In this document: positions 18,812 to 30,850 of the stretch, in pieces
How positions within the stretch are numbered: the stretch's first letter is position 1
Layout of the letters: each line of letters starts with the position of its first letter
NCBI GenBank assembly: GCA_036784855.1
Contig: JAZDSV010000003.1
Location: 261,501-325,500, forward strand
DNA: 64,000 nt
From: Aphelidium insulamus
Taxonomy: Eukaryota > Aphelidiomycota > Aphelidea > Aphelidiaceae
Direction: 5' to 3'
The notes under the pieces: model-generated
The model's database searches: none
Seen by the model: only the letters and a program-made list of their open reading frames with translations
What the model was told of the DNA's origin: nothing
Program-made: the position numbers and the translations under genes

Positions 18812-21217
18812 ATGGCGGTCATATCGCAGTTGAGCGGCTCGCGGGCAGCGGGAACAGCGTCCGAGGTGCACATGCTGAAGCCGTTGCGGTGGGGATTGCT
18901 CAGCTTGTACCATTTACATGCTCTTATATATATGCATGCATGCATGCATTCAGTGTGCTGGCCGACAACTGGGACATTGATATCGCCGCCGAGCTGACAG
19001 ACTATGCCGACATTGTGGACAGACTGACGCAGACCGCGGCACCCACCGACGAGCTGGGTGTCAACTTTGCCCAGGCTGCCCTTCTCATCCAGAACTCGGC
19101 GTCGGTGCGGCGACTGAGAGTCCATTCAGTGCATTAACATGTCTGAACAGATATACTCGCGCAAAGTGCAATATCTGTTCAACTTGACGCACGAGACGCA
19201 CGACTATATCTTTCATCAGCGTCAGCAGCAGCAGCAGCAGCAGAAACGGTCGTCGAGGTCTGTATTGATACGTACTGTCTGTGGATCTCCTCATATATAT
19301 ACATATATCTACTAGGGAGGACAATGAGGGCGCAGATGGGGACGGGTCTGGTGCAGATGCTGCATTGGAATTCGTGTGCCTGGACTCGGGCCTGCCACAA
19401 AAGGACTGCCTGCTACCCATCCCCGCCACCCTGTCCCGCATCGAAGGCGGCGCGCCACTTCTCAGTAAATATCGAGCGTTCGGCGGGGTGGCGCCCGGTG
19501 TCGGTACCGCGGGTAGTGGCAGAGTGGAGCTGTTCACTGCCAGCGGGGAGTCGATCGGCTACCGGCATGATTTTGACATGCTGCAGGTGGTGCCGAGACC
19601 GTGCACCTCTGACACTGGCAGCACTGTTATGTCACTGCTGTGCAATTCCATTGTGTCCGATTTTGTCGACAAGCAAGTGGACGCGCACTCTGAAGGAGAT
19701 GGAGATACTTTGGCACCACTGGACGCAACCGATGCCCCGGAACTGATCGCCCCGCCAGGAGACGATGCCGACGACGTTGTGATGGACCAAGATGATTATG
19801 AGCATGGTGCTGATGATGCTGGTGGTGTTGTCGGTGATATTGCCGAAGTTGTTATGGATTCGTTACCGCCTGCCACAGACGATGCTGAAGATATGACTGC
19901 TGATCTGAACGAGCCAGTTGATGAGGACATTGATGTTGCGCCGCAGAAGCATCCATTCTGGACCCGCGCTGATCCGCATGCACCACCAAAGCTTCACTCA
20001 TCGCAGGCGAAACCATTCAAGAAAGGCAAGTTCTGTCACTTTTTATATATTGCATGGTATTAATACGATAAAGGCGCATTTGCACGTGCCAATACTATAA
20101 TCGAATCGCGGATTAGGTCCGCGGCAGGACGGCCGCCGTCACTTAGTTTGCGAGACTTTTTGCGTGCAAATCAGCGCTCCGGAACCACAGGTAACTCTAC
20201 TGTCTGTCAATAATTTCATATACTTACAACCAGATGCAAATACTTCAGGGAGCGTCGGCGCTCCTCGTGATGTTTTACTGAGGCTTGACCGCACGGAATT
20301 CGATTACATTTACATTGCGCACCTTGCCGAAATGGAAAAGCTAAAGCGCCCTGTCAATCCGCCTGCGCTGGCTGCAACTCGACGAGAAATTGTTCCCGAC
20401 GAAGAGCCTGTGCAGAAGTTGTCACAACTCGTCGACATTCCCGTAGTTGAGGAACCCATTTGCGACTATGACGGCCACGACGACGCAGATTATGACGCGA
20501 ATGATGATGACGATAACATGCCGCCTCTGCCGGAAACAAATGAACTGGCACAGCTGGAGGTATCCATCTAGATGTTTGTATTATTACAATTCCTAAACTA
20601 AACAGGAGCTTGGTGCCGAGGAGACACCGGAGGATGCTGCCGCAGCTCAAATTGTTTACGAAGCCACCGATGCACCACCAATCGGCACGCTGGAAGACGC
20701 CGCCATGCTCCGAATGGTATAGTCCATACCAAGGGAAGCATTTCATCTAACAATGTGCCACCATGCAGCAAGATTATCTGCACCGCGCCTCCGAGTTCGA
20801 GCTTAAGACTGCCTCACAGTTGGACCGGAGAGTACGGGACTGGGAGACCCGGTTGCAGCCAGTATTGCACGAGCAGGTATTTAACATTTTTACATAATAT
20901 AACATAAACATAATATGTATTCGTAGGAAGAGCGCGCGGCGTACGACATACAAGCGTATGGCGACACTGTGCTGTCCAAATTTTGCAAGGTGGCCTCCGC
21001 ATCAGTCAACGCGGACAGCATATCATCGACATCCAGAACCGAAGCGCGTCAGGCAGTCAGCTTTGACCAGCTGGCGGCCGACATTCCGCGGTACGATGTG
21101 TCGCGATACTTCTTGGCCGTGCTGCATTTGGCGGCCGAGGGACAAGTGCATATCCAGGCTGGTGCACAGAGTGATGGGCGCTTGATGCTGGAGCGTCCAG
21201 TAGTCGCGGCCCAATAG
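18812..21217 (+). CDS. NCAPH2: Condensin II subunit H2 (kleisin CAP-H2)
   Basis: CAP-H2 is the kleisin that closes the SMC2-SMC4 ring in condensin II, which shapes mitotic chromosomes. Nine exons, about 650 residues. The N-terminus matches the family: [50 protein letters not shown] across the first splices. The middle is acidic and disordered. Then come SLRDFLRANQ and FDYIYIAHLAEM. The C-terminal winged-helix region (IPRYDVSRYFLAVLHLAAEG) binds the SMC partner. Introns near 18889-18953, 19102-19149, 19260-19317, 20032-20115, 20190-20234, 20561-20604, 20718-20770 and 20878-20926 keep frame. The assignment is strong; the kleisin ends and the spacing agree. Confidence 0.85.
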
Positions 21218-21269
21218 CCGAGAATAGATGGTTTGTGTGGTTTTTGCTAGCCGGCCGTTGTTCTAGAAC

Positions 21270-22394
21270 TTATGGTACATTGGGTGTGGTGGCAGACCGG
21301 CGAGATGTGTGCTGAAGCAACGTCGAAGATGAAATGCCAAGAGCGTGTGCAATCATGCGCTGTGCCGCAACGGGAGTGGAGCGCGTGGCTGGTCGCGATG
21401 GCGAAGGAGTGCTCGGCACTGGTTGCACTCTGACACTACTTTTCGGTGAAGTGGATTGCGCGTTCGTACCAGGTATAAACTGACATAATACAACACCTGG
21501 CGGTAGTTTGATTGCCGCCGCTGCCCTCACAGCTGCGCGGTGAAGGAAGCCAAGTTAGATGAAATCAGATATTGCAGACAACACACCGCACTTGCCCATC
21601 TCCACAGTGTCCACGTGGACAACGGCATCCCGGGCACTCTGCCATTGAAGACGAAATCGAGACGCGGCCACAATATCTGCCGGCAGCAGGGCGCGTATAT
21701 CTGTCGACTTGATCGAATCGGGCAAGTTGCGCAGTTGAAAGCATGGCAGGGTAATCGATACCGGTGCGGTATCAGAGGTCGGTTTTGTCGCCGTACACAG
21801 TAAATGTCCGCCATCCGTGTGCGCGGTACTTTGCACCACATGCTTGGCCTCGGCTACGGTCGCAGAAGGCGTGGCGGGTGACTGCTTGTCACGCCACGTA
21901 GACCGCAAATGTGGCGGCTGATATTTGCGTTGCTGGGCCGGAGCGTTCACTCTTTTGTCCGTCGTCACTGCAGTTGCCGTACTCTCCAGGCGGGCGGCTC
22001 CGACAACGGAGCCGTCAGACATCTTCTCCTTGTGCGCCGGAGACTTGTTCTTTGCAACTTCAGGAGCAGAGCTCGCAGCAGGGCTTCCGCGACCACGGCG
22101 ACGCCGCCTGCGTGCACCATGCCGCGCTGTGTCACTAGCATTATTGTCTGCGTCAGCGGTCCCCTTATCATCTGCCGCCTCCTCCGTCACCGCGTCATCA
22201 TCATCGCCCATGCACGCCCAGTCACACAAAACAAGTTGTGCCATCAACTTCTTGTTGGTGGACACTTTGACGGCGCTTAGCTGCGTGGCCAGCGCCGCCA
22301 CCGACTCGTCACCATCTGGCACTGCAGCTCCATGGCTGGAACGATGGGCACTGCTGTCTGCGTGCGGGCCGCTCGTGTTCTTCGGCGCGCTCAT
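21270..22394 (-). CDS. Basic protein with RRM-like C-terminal half, about 353 aa
   Basis: Two exons, 22394-21596 and 21532-21270, joined across a 63-base intron with a GC donor (gcaagt). The GC site restores a continuous RRM-like strand-helix segment (CFQLRNLP, then VVHVDTVEMAVRAAAAIKLPPG). The N-terminal part is Ala/Asp-rich and contains an Arg block (ARRRRRRGRG) and KYQPPHLR, a motif common in RNA-binding proteins. This suggests an RNA-associated protein related in layout to R3H/RRM factors, but no ortholog is named. The ATG at 22394 is preferred over upstream in-frame starts because the DNA before it is AT-rich and poor in coding signal. Confidence 0.55.
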
Positions 22395-22891
22395 TCTTAA
22401 TGAGGAAAAATAATATTGAAGATTGCAAAACTGAGAGGACGACGAGAACGAAAAACGATCATATAAATGCGCGGCGTTAAATACCCTGCGTATTGGATCT
22501 CGACTGGCGCTCATTCCGTCACGCAATAAAATAGTGCAGTAATGTCTAAATGGATACTAACACATGCAAGAAAAGTTCACACAGGAAATAAGGAAATAAG
22601 AATTAAAGATAGCGAAGGTTAGATTAGCAAAGAAACACTTGGGCAAAGGATGACAATATGTACAAGACAATACTATAAAAGTTCAACGAAAGGAAGTAAG
22701 AACGGGAAAGAAATAATAACGAAGAAGTGGAAGGCAAAGGACAATTACATACAACCAGGAAATAGCGGAAGGAAAGATGAGAAGAAGAAGAAGAAGAAGA
22801 AAAAGAAGAAGAACAAGAAGAAGAAGACCAAGAACGACAGCCGACAAAAAGGAAAGAACGCAGGAATTAAGACCACCAGCAAATCGCCTTA
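22395..22891. other. Purine-rich divergent promoter region
   Basis: About 500 bases between divergent starts. It holds an AAG/GAA-rich tract (about 22773-22835). Frames through it are poly-Lys artefacts. It probably serves both the RRM-like gene and the kinesin gene. Confidence 0.5.
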
Positions 22892-25800
22892 ATGACGTCC
22901 ACGCCGCCGCCTGGCAGCGCCAACCTCGGCGGCAACATTCGCGTGGTGTGTCGGTGAGTGTCGGTGTGTAGTGTGGACTCGGACAACTATGACTGCAACT
23001 CTGTTGTACAGGTTTCGGCCGCAAAACTCCATCGAGGACCGGGAAGGAGGCACGGCCATCGTCTCCGTGGATGAGACCGGCACCAGCTGTCGGGTAGAGG
23101 TACGGCGTATTCAAGTGTCTACAGTGTACGATACTGACTGCACGGCCAGAGCCGCGAGTACCCTGGTCAGTTCACGTTTGATGGCATATTCGACTGGACC
23201 TGTCGACAGGTGTGTACACCAATGTTCCATGTGCAGCCAGTGGTTGACTTGTCTGGCAGTCGGACGTGTTTGAAGCGTGCGGTGTTCCTCTCGTTGAGCA
23301 GTGCTTTGAGGGGTGCGTCCACTAATGATACCATTGCGTCTAGGGACTGACATGCGTTTGTGCAGGTTCAACTCGACGCTTTTTTGCTACGGACAGACTG
23401 GCAGGCATGTCTCCCATAATGGCACTTATAGCTGTTACTAACTTAATATTGCATCAGTGGCAAGACATACACCATGATGGGGTCTGATATAGACGACGTG
23501 AATGGGAAAGGAATAACACCGCGCATTGTCGAGAGTATATTCGCGCACATTGCTGCTGCGCCTTCCTCGCTCGAGTTTACCGTCAAAGTCTCGTTCATGG
23601 AGATTTACATGGAGCGCATCCGCGACCTACTAAGCCGTATGTCTTGCGCTATCGATTGCGTAACTTAAAATGATCTAAATGAACTAAAATGACCCCCTCT
23701 CAGCCATGAATGACAATCTGCCCATACACGAGGACAAGACGCGGGGCATACACGTCAAAGGGCTGAAGGAGGTGTACGTGGGCAGCAGTGCGGAAGTATA
23801 TGAAATAATCAAGGCTGGCGATTCTACCCGCAAAGTGTCGTCCACCAGTACGCGGTTGACTAAATTGCAGCTTACTCGAGAATTTTTGTATTTTAACAAC
23901 AGACATGAATGAGCAGAGTTCACGGAGTCATTCAATATTTGTACTGGTGATTGCGGAAAAGGATATTGTGTCTGGCAGTGTCAAGGAGGGCAAGCTGTCG
24001 CTGGTGGATCTGGCTGGGTCGGAAAAGGTTGGGAAAACTGGCGCCACTGGCCAAACACTTGAAGAAGCCAAGAAGATCAATAAGTCCTTAACTGCACTTG
24101 GCATGGTCATCAACGCTCTGACGGACGGAAAGGTGAGAAGGTGGCCATTTATAGATGCAGTAGTAAACTAATGCTCTAGTCCACGCACGTGCCGTACCGT
24201 GACTCGGTGAGCACACAACTAACAAGGCGATACTGTGCTTACTGCCACTAGAAACTCACTAGAATATTGCAAGAATCCTTGGGCGGAAATTCGATGACCA
24301 CTTTGATCATCAATTGTTCTCCATCATCGTACAACGACGCGGAAACTATATCAACACTTCGATTCGGCATGCGCGCCAAAGCCATCAAGAACAAGGCCAC
24401 CATGAATGTAGAGCTGAGCACTACTGAACTGAAGCGCATGCTCAAGACCGCCGATGTTCAGCTGCTGGTGCACAAGGCGTATATTGCCGACCTGGAGCGG
24501 GAGGTCACCGTATGGCGTTCAGGTACGGTAATACGTTTTGTGGTTCTGGAAAATTTGCTGCATAGTGCAGGTGGGCGAGTTGATACAGCCGATTTTGCCG
24601 TAATGAACTCTGCCAAGTCAATTACGGCAATGAGTGGCGCAGTGACGATTGACAGTACCGTATCGTCTCCGAGCAGTGCTTCTGCCGCTCCGAAACTTCC
24701 TGGCTCTGCCATTGCAAGCACGGAGACTCTGAAGTTGTCATCGGAAGAGCGCGATGAATTCCTTGAACGAGAAAATCAACTGATGGACCAGTTGATTGAG
24801 AAGGTTTGCAGTCGCCACAAATTATGCACCCTGATATGTATATCAGGAATTGGAAGCGGACAATTTGCAAGTGGCGCTGGATACCAATGCGAATGAGCTT
24901 GCCCACTTGCGTGAAAAGGCATCCATTCTCAGCGCTGTAGGTCTCCTGTCATCCAGTTTATGTTCACTGAAACATTATTGCAGGAAAATAAAGAGATGGC
25001 TCAAAAGGTTTCGGCTCTCCAGCTGGAGGTGGAACGCATCACCTACGATAGCAAGGACTCGGCACTCCTTGTGCAGTCATTAAAGGATAGCAATGAGACG
25101 TTACAGAAACGTCTTGCGGAATTGGAGGTAAATGGTGGTTTTTTAACAATCATTAAAGCTAACAAGTTTCGCAGGCCGAGATCGAAGATGCCAAACGGAA
25201 CTCTGAACTCAATGCCGCCAAGGAACAGGAACGAACCCAAAAGGCGGCTCAGATGGTTAAAGAGTTTACGAGCGCGGATGATGTATCAGTTGATTCACCG
25301 GTAAAAACCGTCGATGCCGCGGTCGATGGCGCAGTGTCGCCAATGAATGCGACACCGATGCGACGTGATGATCCAGTCGGTGCACAGCTGGCTACTTCGG
25401 CTGTAATAAGTCGCGACGACTCTGACTGGCAGTCGTTGCGGAATACAATGGTCCGTAGAGCTTGCTGAAACATTCTCTATTCTGACCAAGTGTCACGTAG
25501 GAGGACAAGCTGGATCAGTACGAGCGAGTGAAAAAATCCCTGGTTCGTGATCTGCAAAATCGTTGTGAAAAGGCAAGCTACTTCATATTTTGTAACTGCG
25601 CATACTAAGTGCTTTCAAACAGGTGGTGGAATTGGAAATACAGCTAGATGAAGCAGAGGAGCGCTATCAGACATTGATGCGCACCAATAACGTCAAGGCA
25701 CAGCAAAAGAAAATGATCTTTCTTGAGCGCAACTTGGATCAGCTGAGCAAAGTGCAGAAGCAGGCAAGTCTTTGTATATGCAATATTAGAACGTGGTTTA

Positions 25801-26160
25801 ACGTGACGTGTAGTTGATGGATCAAAATGTGGCGTTGAAAAAGAATATGGACGTGGCAGAGAAAAAGATTGGACACCGCAACGAGCGCATAAATGATCTT
25901 GAGCGACTAATACAGGAGTTGAATGTGAATTTGGGCGTTCGAGAGGAGCGGCATGAAGCGGAGCTGGCCGACCTGAGGCGGCAGCTTGAAGGTACATGAA
26001 GAAATTCTGGTATTTCTGTATTTATCTAACTGTTTTAGCCGCCACATCCAAACTGCACGCGCACCAACAGCCGCTGGCCGGTGAGAGCAAAATTGTTAAA
26101 CCTTTGCGTGGCGGTGTGCCGGGCGACGAGCCAGACAAGCCATCCACGGACAGGCACTAG
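22892..26160 (+). CDS. Conventional kinesin (kinesin-1 heavy chain)
   Basis: A plus-end microtubule motor for vesicle and organelle transport. About 18 short exons. The motor domain begins NIRVVCRFRPQN, then the P-loop [13 protein letters not shown] (split by an intron at about 23400-23460), switch [12 protein letters not shown], switch [11 protein letters not shown], and the [20 protein letters not shown] helix with its neck region. Long heptad-rich coiled coil follows from about 24750 ([13 protein letters not shown] type) to 25990. The last exon ends with [16 protein letters not shown], matching the autoinhibitory IAK tail of kinesin-1. This fixes the subfamily rather than kinesin-3 or -14. 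Every splice checked keeps frame. Some exons near 23300-23400 and 24180-24250 are short and their borders approximate. Confidence 0.9.
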
Positions 26161-26304
26161 CACTCTGGATGGCATGCAAACATATTTCTCTCAGTTTTCA
26201 TTTAGACACAATAGACTCTATCTCCAGCATTTCATTTACAGTTTGCAGCATTGGCAGCAGCAGCGAATTCAAGATCCAAGATATACATACACCATCCAGC
26301 TGGC

Positions 26305-27237
26305 TCACTCCAGCATGTCGCCATACTTGTTGCGGCGGGGATTGTTCTTTGCCGGGTGCTGCGGCGGAAAAATCTTGTCGGCTGCTGCAGACCCCAGATT
26401 GTCGGCGCCAACCAAATCGTGGAAGCCTTCATCCTCGACGGCGACCTCACCGGGATCAGCAATGCGGGCGCCTGGCGGTGGGTGATCATAATCGGGCGAG
26501 ATGCGACCGACAGTTGCGCGCCCCACGCCATGCACACCCGCACGGTGTCTGATCTCATCCCAGCGGGAACGTGCCGCGGAAGATTTGGCAGTGCCCTCAT
26601 TCCAGTTTTCATTGTTTTCAGCAACTCGGGCCTGCGTGCGGTCGCCGCTCTCCGTGTCCCACTCGGACAGTTGATGCGCCGACGGCAGCGGTAAATCACG
26701 AAATACGTACGCAATGGACTGTCCTTGTGCCTTGCGCACCGCCAAGCTGTGTGGAACAATATAACGGTTACACCATAAATATATGCGATGCATAATAAAT
26801 ACATACTAGCGGAGATATTCACGAGCAAGCGGTGACTGGGAGGTCTTGAGGTATTCGCGGAACCCTGCAACTGCACCAACTGCACTTCCGGCACCGTACG
26901 CCAGCAGAGAGGTCAGCAGAAATGGCAGGAACGGCTTGGTCAGTGGACGGTTCTTGACTGCACACAATTCTCGTTAGCGGCCATCAAGGTGGCTCCCGCG
27001 CAAATACATACCATAGCGATACGCGTATACCGACGTGGCGCCGGCCAGGGATCCGGCAAACCCGTACGCGGCACTCATGGAACTCACCTGTCCCACTTCG
27101 ATGCGGTCTTGAGCGGTCAGCTTGTACGAGTCGGCGAAACGCTGTAGTCGCTCCGATGCCTGCTTCACCGACTCCAAGTGGGGCGGCTCCATGGCGCTAA
27201 TGTCGTCCACGACTTCTGCTTCTGCAGCAGTGAACAT
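26305..27237 (-). CDS. Small membrane protein with paired GxxxG-type helices, function unknown
   Basis: Three exons from an ATG at 27237, with introns at about 27015-26962 and 26806-26748, both GT-AG and in frame. Residues about 50-75 (AAYGFAGSLAGATSVYAYRY) and the start of exon 2 (FLPFLLTSLLAYGAGSAVGAVAGF) are two small-residue-rich hydrophobic helices, as in mitochondrial inner-membrane proteins of the Tim17/OCIA type. No family signature is complete. The C-terminal 150 residues are polar, rich in Asp, Arg and Pro, and end GDMLE. The gene is convergent with kinesin and divergent from NTF2. Confidence 0.55.
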
Positions 27238-27509
27238 TGCAAATGTTGTCTCCGTGTGTGTGTTGTTCGAGGGTGTGCTTCTGTGGATGGATAAGAGAAC
27301 GGAAGCACCAAGAAGCTACAGCAAGCACTCGATTACTCACACGGCGCCATGACGCGACATTTCCGTTGGCTGTTTGTGAGCTTGTCGAACAATCGCCCGA
27401 ACAGTCGCAAATGTGCCCCTGAAATGTGCACACATTCAGGCACTCTAATTGCACAGCTCTCGTCTTGTAGCTCTCTCATCATCGCCCACTCTCGTACGCA
27501 CGCACGACC
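27238..27509. promoter_or_regulatory. Divergent promoter of the membrane-protein and NTF2 genes
   Basis: 272 bases between two divergent starts with no credible frame. A pyrimidine-rich stretch (ctctctcatcatcgcccactctc, about 27470) precedes the NTF2 ATG. No clear TATA box was seen. Confidence 0.4.
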
Positions 27510-28048
27510 ATGACGGATCCCACCGCGATCGCCAACGAGTTTGTCAAATTCTACTATGCCACTTTTGATGCTGGCAGGGCAAACCTTGGCCCGCTCTATG
27601 TAGGCCGTCATGGATCTTCACTCATTCACACCGGCTAACACATCCGCCTTGCGGTCCTGTAGCGTCCCGGCTCGATGCTCACCTTTGAGGGGCAGCAGTT
27701 CCTTGGTGGTGATGCCGTCGTGGAAAAGCTTTCGGTATGTATTACATACATATATGCAATCTGTGTGCTCATGCCCGCATTGGTAGTCGCTGCCCTTTCA
27801 AAAGGTTCAACATCGCGTCTCCACAGTCGACGTGCAGCCCAGTAATCCGTCCAGCAACAGCATCCTCATCTTTGTGACCGGCCAGTTGCTGGTATGCCTA
27901 ATTCATGCAGTATTGATGTTTAGCATTGAACTGGTTTAAGGTGGACGAGGAGGCCAACCCGCAATTCTTCTCGCAGACGTTTCAGCTCTTTGCCGACGGT
28001 GCCAACTGGTACATCTACAACGACATATTTCGTCTGAACTATGCCTGA
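27510..28048 (+). CDS. NTF2: Nuclear transport factor 2
   Basis: NTF2 carries RanGDP into the nucleus. Four exons (27510-27599, 27663-27734, 27787-27891, 27941-28048) splice in frame to 125 residues, the normal family length. Diagnostic segments: ANEFVKFYYATFDAGRANLGPLY, the GQQFLGGDAVVEKL loop, FQKVQHRVSTVDVQPS, ILIFVTGQLL, then FSQTFQLFADGANWYIYNDIFRL at the C-terminus. All introns are about 50-65 bases. Confidence 0.95.
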
Positions 28049-28148
28049 ACTGGCACGTAGCCGCATCGCAATAAATGGCTTCCACTGTCAAGTGTATAAT
28101 GCATCGATGTGTATATTGTAGCTGTGTATGAATGTTGTTAATCATTGT

Positions 28149-29673
28149 TTACAACTGATCCAGGGCAACGCAGATAGTGGTGCGGTCGGTATAAAAGTCT
28201 GCCGAGTCATCTTTGCCTTCACGGCCACTTCCCGACTCTCTCATCCCGCCAAATGGCATGCTGCGATTATTGTTAATCCCGACTTATTTAGACATATCGA
28301 CGAACTTTAGATCGCGCAACATCCAGCAGTTGATCCACACCGTGCCAGCCTTAAGTTGCATAGCCACTTGTTGTGCAAGGCCTACGTTTTGACTCCACAC
28401 CGATGCGCTCAGCCCGTACTTTACACAGGTGGCATACTCGATAACTTGCGATGCAGACTCGAACGGAGTCACGGTGACCACGGGTCCAAAGATCTCTTCC
28501 TGCATCACTCGGCACTTGAATGGCGCATCAGGCAACGACATTTCAATAATCGTTGGCCGCATAAAGTATCCATTTTTCTGCGGCAAGTTATATCATTATG
28601 TATGATAATTGATATGACACATTAGTAGCATCATCACAACTTGCCAGGCCTTCAGGGTGCACACGGTGGCCACCAGCCAACAAAACACCACCTTCGCTCA
28701 CGTGCAATGTCGACATAGCTCAGCACCTTGTTCAAGTGCTCCTCCGACACCAGCGCCCCGAGATTGCTGTTGTCAGCATTCGGATCACCGACCACCAGCT
28801 TCTCGGTGGCCGGCACAAACTTGGCGAGGAACTCGTTCCAAATTGATCGCTGTACGAATATGCGCGATCCGCACAGGCAGATCTCGCCCTGGTTGGCGAA
28901 TGAGGAGAGCAGAGTGGTGGCGATGCACTTGTCCATATCAGCATCCGCAAAGATGATGTTGGCGTTCTTGCCGCCCAGTTCCGTGGAGAGGCGCTTGCTG
29001 ATTATGGGCGCAGTGGCTGTTTGAATGTGGCGACCAGTCACGGTGCCTTCATGAAAAATATATCATTGAAATGAATACGATGCACAAATGACGCACCGCC
29101 AGTGAACGAAATCAGGGGAACTTCGGGGTGCACAACCAGAGCTTGGCCAGCGCGGGGCCCATTCCCAAACACCATGTTCACCACACCCTTGGGAAGACCG
29201 GCCTCATTGAGAATGTCGCACAGCATCCACGCAGTCACACTGGTGATCTCGCTCGGTTTGCACACGCAGGTGTTTCCCACTGTAGTATGTGTGTATGTGT
29301 AAGCATTTACATGGAGACTTAAGAGATGAACTTGCTGGCAATGCACGGCGCAATCTTCCACGTAAGCAAGTAGAGCGGTCTGCATTATCTACAGTCAGTA
29401 CAATTTGCATATCGCATGTTCACACCGCGTACAAGTTCCACGGACTGATCAGGCCGGCCACGCCCACAGGCACACGGTGCACATAGCTAATGGCTCTGCC
29501 ATCGAGATTTGAAGTGATGTCTGTGTGGTGCAGAATCGAGCCGGCAAAGAAGCGAAAATTGTAAACTGCGCGCGGAATATCCACACGTCTGGCCAGCGAC
29601 ACTGGCTTGCCTTGATCGCGGGACTCGGCGCGCGCAAACTCTATCCGTGCATATTATAAGCATATACAACATG

Positions 29674-29708
<35 letters not shown>

Positions 29709-30094
29709 CATACCATCCAGACGCGCCTCCAACAGGTCGGCGATGCGCTTCATTATCGTAGAGCGTTCTTCGCGAGTTGTCTTGGACCAGGACTGGAATG
29801 CTGCCTTGGCCACGCCCACTGCCGCTTCCACATCGCGCTCATCCGAGCTGGGCACGCGTCCATACACCTGTGGCCGTTATAGATGCCCTTGATACAGCTG
29901 TGTGTGTGTGTGTGTGTGCATATACTGCTACTACTACAGGTACTACTACAAGTACTACTACAGGTACTACTACAGGTACTACTACAAGTACTACTTAAGT
30001 TTACCTCTCCGGTGGCCGGATTACGCGTGTCCAAGTACTGGCCGCCCGCGGGAGGCACGTGCTGGCCATCAATAAAGTTTGTGAGCGTGAGCAT
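28149..30094 (-). CDS. 2-aminomuconic semialdehyde dehydrogenase-like (ALDH8A1 type)
   Basis: Aldehyde dehydrogenase with several exons on the minus strand, start ATG 30094, stop TAA 28149. Family landmarks in order: NFIDGQHVPP, VDIPRAVYNFRFFAGSILHHT, VPVGVAGLISPWN, CKPSEITSVTAWM, GLPKGVVNMVFGNGP, EVPLISFTGG, the Glu general base in STELGGKN, the catalytic Cys in FANQGEICLC, EEIFGPVVTV, and PFGGMRESGSGREG in the last exon. FFAGSILHHT and the FANQGEICLC context are closest to ALDH8A1, which oxidises 2-aminomuconic semialdehyde in the kynurenine pathway. Introns hold a TA run (29677-29704), a TG run (29899-29917) and a minisatellite. The assignment to the ALDH family is certain; the subtype is likely, and the neighbour supports it. 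Confidence 0.85.
29934..29997. repeat. Minisatellite in ALDH intron 1
   Basis: About five units of a 12-15 base repeat (ggtactactaca / agtactactaca) inside the first intron of the ALDH gene, next to a TG dinucleotide run. Confidence 0.85.
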
Positions 30095-30285
30095 GTCCTG
30101 CGCGCGTCAATGCTGGTAGTATACACCCACATACGTACACCTAGAGTGTCTGCAGCAGGCAACGGCGCCACGGGCATGGCGAAGGACGTGATGGCGGCGA
30201 GGCGACGTCGACAAGGCAGAGCAGCAGCAGCAGCGGTGCAAAGAGACCGAAGCGCATCCAACGTGTGTAGTTCCCACGCAGCACA
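30095..30285. promoter_or_regulatory. Shared divergent promoter, ALDH8A1-like and RidA-like
   Basis: 190 bases separate two divergent start codons. No long frame makes sense here. The short spacing suggests co-regulation of the pair. Confidence 0.5.
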
Positions 30286-30850
30286 ATGGTCAACGGCACG
30301 GCGATCCGGCTGCCAGACCGCGCACAGGCGCTGGCCGCGTACCCGCACGCACGCCGCCACAACGGTCTCATCTACGTGTCGGGCATATCTTCGCGCCGCC
30401 TGGACAACACGTATGAAGGGGTGCGCGCGCGTGTGCCGGCACTGCCGTCGTCTCAATGATGAGCTAACACACTCACTTACACAGGTCACGGAGCGCGAAG
30501 GCCAGCCGCCGCTGCTGGACATCCGGGCACAGACGCGCGCCGTGCTAAACAAGTGGGCCTGCTGCTGCTATACCATCTTAGTACACCACTGACAGCCACA
30601 CTCACCGGGGGCACGCAGCATACGCGCCATTCTGAACGCGGCCGGCGCCGACTTGACGCACCTGCTGGACATCACCGTGTTCCTGGTGAACATGGAGGAC
30701 TATGCCGGCTTCAACGAGGTGTACAACGAGTACTTTCACGCCGACACCGGGCCAGCGCGCACCACGGTGGCCGTGCACCAGCTCCCGTCGCCCAAACTGC
30801 TCATTGAGATCAAGTCGGTGGCGGCGGATCCGGCTGCCACCGCCCAATAG
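30286..30850 (+). CDS. RidA/YjgF/UK114 family protein, candidate 2-aminomuconate deaminase
   Basis: Three exons (30286-30420, 30485-30552, 30619-30850) splice in frame to about 144 residues, normal for RidA proteins. Landmarks: [11 protein letters not shown] near residue 30, the [37 protein letters not shown] helix-strand core, FNEVYNEYF, and the C-terminal [19 protein letters not shown] that carries the active-site Arg of the family. RidA enzymes hydrolyse reactive imines, and one branch is 2-aminomuconate deaminase. Sitting head to head with an ALDH8A1-like gene, that role fits well: product of one enzyme, substrate of the next. The pathway role is inference. Confidence 0.85.

Noticed and set aside
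21909-22413. Plus-strand frames opposite the RRM-like gene
   Set aside because: Antisense of a biased, GC-rich coding exon; no motifs, and the starts do not fit any promoter.
22650-22892. Plus-strand Lys-rich frame before the kinesin gene
   Set aside because: It is an AAG/GAA tract in intergenic DNA and ends just before the kinesin ATG; no conserved residues.
29677-29704. TA run as a possible promoter or origin
   Set aside because: It lies inside an ALDH intron and looks like a plain microsatellite.
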